From Gardnerella kenyensis (GTDB lineage: Bacteria > Actinomycetota > Actinomycetes > Actinomycetales > Bifidobacteriaceae): a stretch of DNA of 9,050 nucleotides. Positions within the stretch are counted from its first letter, which is position 1; the number at the start of each line of letters is the position of its first letter. Below are positions 5,997 through 9,050 of the stretch, piece after piece. Location: NCBI GenBank assembly GCA_003585735.1, contig NQOH01000004.1, positions 97,348 through 106,397 on the forward strand, read 5' to 3'. The translations under genes were made by a program, and so were the position numbers. Under the pieces are notes generated by a model. The model worked only from the letters and a program-made list of their open reading frames with translations, was not told where the DNA came from and did no database searches.

Positions 5997-7040
5997 ATGA
6001 GCGAAGCAATCGTACTAGGAATTGAATCAACTTGCGACGAAACAGCCGCAGCTATTGTGCGCGGACGCACGCTGGTGTCAAATGTGGTGGCATCTTCAAT
6101 GCAGGAGCACGCGCGCTACGGTGGAGTAATTCCGGAAATTGCTTCTCGAGCGCACGCTGAAGCTTTCGTGCCGGTTGTTTCTAAAGCTTTAGCAGACGCA
6201 AATATGGATTTAAGCGACGTTGACGCAATCGCAGTAAGCGCAGGTCCTGGTTTAGCTGGCTGCTTAGCTGTGGGCGTTTCGGGAGCTAAAGCCTTGGCTT
6301 GGGCTGCAAATAAGCCGATTTACGGAATTAACCACGTAATCGGGCATATTGCAGTAACGCAATTGCAATTTGGTGATGTGCCGGAAGATGTGCTTGCTTT
6401 AATTGTTTCCGGTGGTCACACTTCGCTTCTTCACGTAAACGATATTGCTAGAAGCATTGACGTTGTTGGCACAACTTTGGACGATGCTGCAGGAGAGTGC
6501 TTCGACAAAGTTGCGCGCTTGCTTGGATTCCCATACCCGGGCGGCCCTCATATTGATAGGCATGGAAGGCTTGGCAACCCGGATACTTTGAAAGTTCCGC
6601 AAGGCTTAACGCAAGGTCGTTCCGGAAAGGAGCATCCTTACGATTTCAGCTTCTCGGGTGTAAAAACTGCTGTTGCGCGCTGGGTGGAGGCGCGTGAGGC
6701 TCAAGGTCTTGAAATTCCAGTTGACGACGTGTGTGCTTCTTTGGCTAATTCTGTGGCAGAAGTGCTTTCCAGAAAAGCTATGATGGGCTGCGAGCAGTAC
6801 GGTTCTAAAACGCTTATGATTGGTGGCGGATTCTCCGCTAATTCGCAGCTTCGCGAGCATTTGTTGGCTTGCGGAAAAGAGCATGGAATTGAAGTGCGTT
6901 TGCCGGAATTGAAGCTTTGCACGGATAACGGTGCGATGGTTGCAATGCTTGGCGTGAATTTGGTGGAAGCGGGGGTTCGTCCTTCTGCTCCTGACTTTGC
7001 AATCGATTCTGCTATGCCTCTTACCACTGTGAGCTTATAA
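5997..7040 (+). CDS. tsaD: tRNA t6A37 threonylcarbamoyltransferase catalytic subunit TsaD (Kae1/Gcp family)
   Basis: TsaD transfers the threonylcarbamoyl group from TC-AMP to A37 of tRNA, working with TsaB and TsaE. The 347 residues carry the full family signature: GIESTCDETAAAIV (8-21), the metal-binding pair in HVIGH (H113, H117), and IVSGGHTSL (136-144). Next come DDAAGECFDKVARLLGFPYP (162-181), DFSFSGVKTAV (216-226) and IGGGFSANSQLR (275-286). CTDNGAMVA (308-316) holds the third metal ligand, D310. Length is normal and no key residue is missing. GAGGAA (5987-5992), inside the end of rimI, is the ribosome site. The ATG starts one base after the rimI stop. The gene ends in two consecutive TAA codons. 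Confidence 0.97.
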   Translation: MSEAIVLGIESTCDETAAAIVRGRTLVSNVVASSMQEHARYGGVIPEIASRAHAEAFVPVVSKALADANMDLSDVDAIAVSAGPGLAGCLAVGVSGAKALAWAANKPIYGINHVIGHIAVTQLQFGDVPEDVLALIVSGGHTSLLHVNDIARSIDVVGTTLDDAAGECFDKVARLLGFPYPGGPHIDRHGRLGNPDTLKVPQGLTQGRSGKEHPYDFSFSGVKTAVARWVEAREAQGLEIPVDDVCASLANSVAEVLSRKAMMGCEQYGSKTLMIGGGFSANSQLREHLLACGKEHGIEVRLPELKLCTDNGAMVAMLGVNLVEAGVRPSAPDFAIDSAMPLTTVSL

Positions 7041-7074
7041 TAAGTAGCAATAATAAAAGTTGTTTTAAAGTTGC

Positions 7075-7080
7075 GAGGTG
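7075..7080 (+). promoter_or_regulatory. Shine-Dalgarno site fixing the GTG start of trmI
   Basis: GAGGTG lies 4 bases before the GTG at 7085, or 6 bases counting only GAGG. It is the only good match in the 44-base gap after tsaD. The next in-frame ATG (residue 10) is 27 bases further on and would leave this site unused. Confidence 0.65.
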
Positions 7081-7084
7081 TTTA

Positions 7085-8203
7085 GTGCGTCCAGGTAGTT
7101 CGCGTAGTGGAATGTTACGAATTGGCGAGAAAATTCAATTCACTGATCGTAAAGGTAAGCGAATTACTGCGCAACTTATTGCAGGCGGATTTACGCAAAC
7201 TGAGCATGGTCTTATTTGTCACGACGACGTGATTGGCCAAAGCGAAGGCATTGTTGTAACTACTGTTAGTGCAAAGCGCGAATCTCAGCAAGCTATTGTT
7301 GATCCTTCTAAATCGTCCAATAAGCCTTGGAAAGCAGCTCGCGCTATTGGTGGCTGGGATTACGTTGTTATGCGACCGCGCATGGTTGACTACGTGCTTT
7401 CTATGCCTAGGGGCGCGCAAATTATGTATCCGAAAGATATTGCGCAAGTAATTGCTTTAGGAGATATTCGCTCCGGCATGCGCGTTTTGGAGTCGGGCGC
7501 TGGCTCTGGTGCTATGAGCTTAAGTCTTTTGGACGCAGTTGGGGAGTGCGGAAAGCTTACGACGATTGAGCTTCGCCCGGATTTTGCGCGTATTGCCGAG
7601 TCTAACGCAACTTTGTACTACGGAAAGCGCCCAGAATGGTGGAATTTACTTACTGGCGATTTTGATTCTGTTGCAAAAAATTTGGACGCGCACAGCGTGG
7701 ATCGCATTATGCTGGACATGCTTGACCCGTGGAATCGACTTGAACAAGCGCATCGCGTGATTGTGCCGGGAGGCGTGCTTATTGCGTACGTTACGACTAC
7801 TACGCAAATGTCTCGAATGGCTGAAGCTTTGCGAGAAAGCGGCGTGTGGACTGAGCCGGAGATTCAGGAAACGCTTGAGCGCACTTGGAAAGCGCAAGGT
7901 TTGGCTGTGCGACCGGATCACGCGATGATTGGTCACACGGGATTTTTGATTGTTTCGCGCGCAATGGCTGATGGTTTTAGTGCTTTGAAAAAGCGCGAGC
8001 ATGGCACTAAGGATACTGTGAGCGATATTGACGATATGACAGCCGAAGAGCGCGCTGAGCAGTTAGAAGACTTGTCTTTGCGCGATATTTCGGATCGTAA
8101 ATTGCGTAAAGTTTTGCGCGATTTAGACGTGCAGCTTGCGCAATTGCCGCAAGATTCGCAAGATTCGCAATCGCAAGAAATAGAGCATACTCAAGCTAAG
8201 TAG
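7085..8203 (+). CDS. trmI: tRNA (adenine(58)-N1)-methyltransferase TrmI
   Basis: TrmI methylates A58 in the T-loop of tRNAs using S-adenosylmethionine, usually as a homotetramer. An N-terminal beta-rich domain (1-75) is followed by the Rossmann methyltransferase fold. RPRMVDYVLSMPRGAQIMYP (97-116) is typical of the family. Motif I is VLESGAGSGAMSL (134-146), and acidic E162 lies in IELRPDF (161-167). LDMLDPW (210-216) carries the conserved Asp, and the chain continues PGGVLIAYVTTTTQ (228-241). The catalytic fold ends near residue 297. The remaining 75 residues are a charged helical extension rich in Glu, Arg and Leu that ends in a Gln/Ser/Asp repeat. The mycobacterial homologue has about 280 residues. 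Translation starts at GTG 7085, with GAGGTG (7075-7080) just upstream; no ATG is suitably placed. Confidence 0.93.
   Translation: MRPGSSRSGMLRIGEKIQFTDRKGKRITAQLIAGGFTQTEHGLICHDDVIGQSEGIVVTTVSAKRESQQAIVDPSKSSNKPWKAARAIGGWDYVVMRPRMVDYVLSMPRGAQIMYPKDIAQVIALGDIRSGMRVLESGAGSGAMSLSLLDAVGECGKLTTIELRPDFARIAESNATLYYGKRPEWWNLLTGDFDSVAKNLDAHSVDRIMLDMLDPWNRLEQAHRVIVPGGVLIAYVTTTTQMSRMAEALRESGVWTEPEIQETLERTWKAQGLAVRPDHAMIGHTGFLIVSRAMADGFSALKKREHGTKDTVSDIDDMTAEERAEQLEDLSLRDISDRKLRKVLRDLDVQLAQLPQDSQDSQSQEIEHTQAK
8149..8175 (+). repeat. 9-bp tandem repeat at the 3' end of trmI
   Basis: GCAAGATTC occurs twice in a row, followed by GCAATCGCAAG, a shortened variant. In frame it encodes Gln-Asp-Ser, Gln-Asp-Ser, Gln-Ser-Gln (about residues 356-364) near the C-terminus. 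It resembles the Asp-Ser-Cys repeat of tsaB in using GATTC-based units. Confidence 0.7.
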
Positions 8204-8212
8204 GAGAGCATT

Positions 8213-8770
8213 ATGGCATCACCAATGAAAAAGCTTATGAAAAAAGCACATCATAGTAAGTACGTTTTGTTGCTGATGCGTCATGCTAAAGCTGAGGCTC
8301 CTCAAATGGGTGACGATTGGGGTCGTGGCCTTACAGATAAGGGCTTGAAGCAGGCGAAAATTATGGCAAAGGGCTTGGAGTCTTTGAATCTTGTGCCGGA
8401 TTATATTGTGTGTTCTAGCGCAAACCGCACTGAGCAAACTTTGAAGCGCATGTTGAAGCGTTTTGGCGATGCGCCCGTGGTTGAGTCGCGTAAAAGTCTT
8501 TATGATGGCGGCATGCAATCGGTTATGGATGAGTTGCAGGCGGTTCGAGGCGATGTTCATACGACGATGATTGTTGGGCATGAGCCAACGATGTCGATGG
8601 CTGCGCAGTGGCTTTCTTCGCCGGATTCGGATCCGGATGTGCTTGGGGCGATGCGTTTGGGGCTTGCTAATGCGTCGGTTGTGGTGCTTGCTTCCGATCG
8701 ACCATTCGCAACTTGCGGCTTGCGCGGCGCCACGGCCCTCGCAATCCTAACCCCCAAATCCTTTGCCTAA
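8213..8770 (+). CDS. sixA: SixA-type histidine phosphatase superfamily protein
   Basis: The protein belongs to the histidine phosphatase (phosphoglycerate mutase-like) superfamily and most resembles SixA, which in E. coli removes phosphate from phosphohistidine in a phosphorelay or phosphotransferase protein; the target here is unknown. In 185 residues the catalytic LLMRHAKAE has R23 and H24. DWGRGLTDKGLKQA (35-48) is the usual next block. SSANRTEQT (68-76) supplies the second Arg (R72), and IVGHEPTMS (120-128) carries the second catalytic His (H123). A basic N-terminal tail of about 16 residues precedes the fold. AGGAGA ends 5 bases before the ATG, and the trmI stop is 9 bases upstream, so the pair is probably co-transcribed. 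The last 25 or so codons switch to C-ending codons unlike the rest of the gene. Confidence 0.85.
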   Translation: MASPMKKLMKKAHHSKYVLLLMRHAKAEAPQMGDDWGRGLTDKGLKQAKIMAKGLESLNLVPDYIVCSSANRTEQTLKRMLKRFGDAPVVESRKSLYDGGMQSVMDELQAVRGDVHTTMIVGHEPTMSMAAQWLSSPDSDPDVLGAMRLGLANASVVVLASDRPFATCGLRGATALAILTPKSFA

Positions 8771-8981
8771 CATTGTATACGCTGATTCCTGTTGTTCAGG
8801 GAACACTAACATTATTGCTGCTGCACACGTCACGTTAATAATAATCCACCGCCGCGCACCTACCCGCAGCTTAATTTCGTTACTTTAGTTGCACTTAGTA
8901 AACAACGCACTTTACGTAACTTTCTGCACGAGTCTATGAGTTTTGTGTTGGTGTTTAGTGTGTTGAGAGGCTGGAAAAATT
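8771..8981. other. Intergenic region between sixA and the next gene
   Basis: This 211-base gap is the longest in the window and the likeliest boundary between transcription units. I see no strong GC hairpin followed by T residues. The part up to about 8870 is C-rich on the + strand. Candidate control features include an imperfect dyad at 8880-8901 (TTACT...AGTAA with an inner AGT...ACT), an 8-bp palindrome TTACGTAA (8912-8919), and a weak promoter-like pair TTGCTG (8815) and AATAAT (8837). None is strong alone. Confidence 0.4.
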
Positions 8982-9050
8982 GTGTTCAGCAATAAAAGAG
9001 GACTGCGCATTGACTTGCCGGAGCGCTTAAAGCGTAGCGCGCGTAGGCAC
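8982..9050 (+). CDS. Start of an unidentified gene, cut by the window end
   Basis: A GTG at 8982 opens a frame that stays open to the last base of the window (23 codons); both other + strand frames are stopped shortly before the end. An in-frame stop at 8964-8966 lies upstream, so the GTG is the only plausible start. GAGAGG (8965-8970) lies 11 bases before it and GGAA (8973-8976) 5 bases before it. The peptide begins with Phe-Ser-Asn-Lys-Arg-Gly and is strongly basic, with LPERLKRSARR near the end. That would suit a cytoplasmic tail or a nucleic-acid-binding start. I do not recognise the family. Confidence 0.5.
   Translation, partial: MFSNKRGLRIDLPERLKRSARRH

Noticed and set aside
8787..8804. 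Hairpin around TTCCTGTTGTTCAGGGAA after sixA as a terminator
   Set aside because: The stem is short and needs a bulged G, and no T-tract follows.
8815..8842. Promoter TTGCTG - 16 bases - AATAAT
   Set aside because: The -35 matches the consensus in only three positions and lies about 140 bases from the next start, so it is mentioned only as a weak candidate within the intergenic entry.

Overview
The window most likely comes from a low-GC member of the Bifidobacteriaceae, with Gardnerella as the best guess. This is inferred from three things: the protein sequences look actinobacterial, the order comEA-comEC-holA-tsaE-tsaB-rimI-tsaD is one I associate with bifidobacteria, and the base composition is unusually AT-rich for that family. 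No rRNA or marker gene is present to settle the genus. All recognised genes lie on the + strand, and most are separated by only 1 to 99 bases, as in one or a few co-transcribed units.

Layout. Positions 1-113 hold no recognisable gene. comEA (114-938) and comEC (946-2715) encode a DNA-uptake receptor and the inner-membrane DNA channel. holA (2802-3818) encodes the delta subunit of the DNA polymerase III clamp loader. Then come tsaE (3889-4461), tsaB (4561-5409), rimI (5435-5995) and tsaD (5997-7040). TsaB, TsaD and TsaE together transfer threonylcarbamoyl to A37 of ANN-decoding tRNAs (t6A). TsaC/TsaC2, which makes the substrate, is not in the window. trmI (7085-8203) encodes the tRNA m1A58 methyltransferase, and a SixA-type histidine phosphatase follows (8213-8770). 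A 211-base gap then leads to the start of an unidentified gene (8982 onward), which is cut by the window end.

The gene content is ordinary housekeeping plus competence, and I see no mobile element, CRISPR array, tRNA or rRNA. What stands out is the density of short perfect or near-perfect tandem repeats. Inside genes the periods are multiples of three: 12 and mixed 9/18 in comEA, 9 in holA, 9 in two places in tsaB, and 9 in trmI. All of these encode Ser/Asp/Glu/Asn/Gln-rich loops or tails. Between genes the periods are not multiples of three: 14 nt x4 between holA and tsaE, and 11 nt x3 between tsaE and tsaB. This is what repeat expansion filtered by reading-frame selection would leave. The codon triplet AAT-AGC-GAA, or its rotations, recurs in several unrelated genes.

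Two structural departures also deserve attention. ComEA has a long Ser/Glu/Asn stalk where many relatives carry an SLBB domain. ComEC ends after its membrane domain, without the C-terminal metallo-beta-lactamase-like domain known from Bacillus.
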